Shown here in pieces: positions 4,780 to 5,342 of a stretch of 5,342 bases of DNA. A program made the position numbers and the translations under genes. This stretch comes from Nitrospirota bacterium. Its GTDB lineage: Bacteria; Nitrospirota; JACRHJ01. The notes beneath the pieces are model-generated. The model did not search any database. It saw only the letters and a program-made list of their open reading frames with translations, and was not told the DNA's origin. Location: NCBI GenBank assembly GCA_027328825.1, contig DAHWTK010000102.1:1-5342 (forward strand), read 5' to 3'. Positions within the stretch are counted from its first letter, which is position 1, and the number at the start of each line of letters is the position of its first letter.

Positions 4780-5342
4780 ATGAAGGATTCAAGCAAATCC
4801 ATCGCTTATGCGCTGCTTGCCTGCGCTGTCTGGGGCACGGTTTATGTAGCCGTGAAAATCGGCCTTGACGCGGGACTTAAGCCACTGACCTTCGCCGGGG
4901 TACGGTTCTTTGCGAGCGGTATTATACTGCTTGCCCTGGCGGCGTTCATGGGCAGGCTCAGGCTCAGCCTTCGGGACATCTGGGTAATTGCGCTGTTCGG
5001 GATCTTCCAGACCGGGGTGCAGAACGCCCTGTTTTTCATGGGGGAAGAATATACAAACGCCTCCATCTCGGCGATATTCATAAACACCGCACCGTTCTTC
5101 GTGATAATTGCCGCGCCGCTTTTTTTCAAGACCTCGCGCATTACCCTTCCGCGTATCGCCGGAGTCATTATAGGTTTCGGCGGCGTGCTTGCTGCGTCCT
5201 GGAAATACGAGACCCTGCAAGGCCGTTACGGGCTTGGAGTGCTGTTGCTGATACTCTCCGCCGTTACATGGGCAGGCTCGAATATCGCCGCGAAAAAGAT
5301 AATGGCCAGTCGGGACACGCTTACGGTTACGGGTATGCAGAT
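4780..5342 (+). CDS. EamA/DMT-superfamily membrane transporter, 5' part
   Basis: The frame is open from ATG 4780 to the right edge, giving 187 residues of a protein normally near 290-310. An in-frame TGA at 4774-4776 makes this ATG the earliest start, though no SD precedes it. EamA proteins are inner-membrane carriers with ten helices in two repeats that export or import small metabolites such as amino acids or nucleosides. Hydrophobic segments lie near residues 8-27 (including WGTVYVAVKIGL, the family's helix-1 signature), 35-57, 67-88, 94-116, 121-140 and 150-168. The last, VLLLILSAVTWAGSNIAAKK, repeats the helix-1 pattern and marks the start of the second EamA half. Basic residues in the loops (RLRLSLR 59-65, KTSR 117-120) suit the positive-inside rule. 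The substrate cannot be inferred. Confidence 0.9.
   Translation, partial: MKDSSKSIAYALLACAVWGTVYVAVKIGLDAGLKPLTFAGVRFFASGIILLALAAFMGRLRLSLRDIWVIALFGIFQTGVQNALFFMGEEYTNASISAIFINTAPFFVIIAAPLFFKTSRITLPRIAGVIIGFGGVLAASWKYETLQGRYGLGVLLLILSAVTWAGSNIAAKKIMASRDTLTVTGMQ

Noticed and set aside
4789..5220. Minus-strand frames of 143 and 108 residues opposite the EamA gene
   Set aside because: The plus-strand frame encodes a clear multi-helix EamA transporter that is open to the window edge. The antisense products look like random low-complexity sequence.
1..5342. A novel defence, mobile or RNA-guided system
   Set aside because: All seven genes belong to recognisable or plausible housekeeping, signalling or transport families. 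There are no direct-repeat arrays, terminal inverted repeats, transposase or integrase genes, or large unexplained non-coding regions.

Overview
This window looks like ordinary chromosomal DNA from a Gram-negative-type bacterium with a moderately GC-rich genome (mid-50s by eye; not computed). It holds seven protein genes, two of them cut by the window edges. I see no rRNA, tRNA, CRISPR array, insertion sequence, phage gene or attachment site. The gene set (HpnG-like nucleoside phosphorylase, small SET-domain methyltransferase, BipA/TypA, classical SDR, single-domain PilZ protein, EamA transporter) would suit a deltaproteobacterial, Nitrospirota-like or related lineage. That placement is an impression, and the sequence alone does not settle it.

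Layout. Positions 1-501 (+) are the 3' end of a nucleoside phosphorylase/nucleosidase gene. A good sigma70-type promoter with an overlapping Shine-Dalgarno (SD) leads into a small DUF4242-like protein at 572-856 (+). After a T-rich, 145-base intergenic stretch comes a compact SET-domain protein with a complete post-SET zinc motif at 1002-1514 (+). It converges, with only 4 bases between stop codons, on a two-gene minus-strand operon: a short-chain dehydrogenase/reductase (SDR, 4091-3321) followed by typA/bipA (3321-1519). The SDR stop and the typA start share one base (TAATG). The SDR operon and a plus-strand PilZ gene (4323-4706, TTG start) are transcribed divergently from a shared intergenic region with a strong promoter facing each way. 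An EamA/DMT-family membrane transporter starts at 4780 (+) and runs off the right edge.

Working together. The only strong operonic link is SDR-typA: a housekeeping, stress-linked ribosomal GTPase translationally coupled to a dehydrogenase. The other genes appear to be single transcription units. TTGAC-type -35 boxes precede the DUF4242-like, pilZ and eamA genes. Translation signals are mixed: the DUF4242-like, SDR, typA and pilZ genes have clear SD sequences. The SET and eamA genes have none, and a -10-like box sits only 8-13 bases before each ATG, suggesting leaderless or nearly leaderless mRNAs.

I did not find a convincing new biological system. The best second-look items are the bacterial SET-domain protein, the SD-less starts, the tight SET/typA convergence and the SDR-typA coupling.
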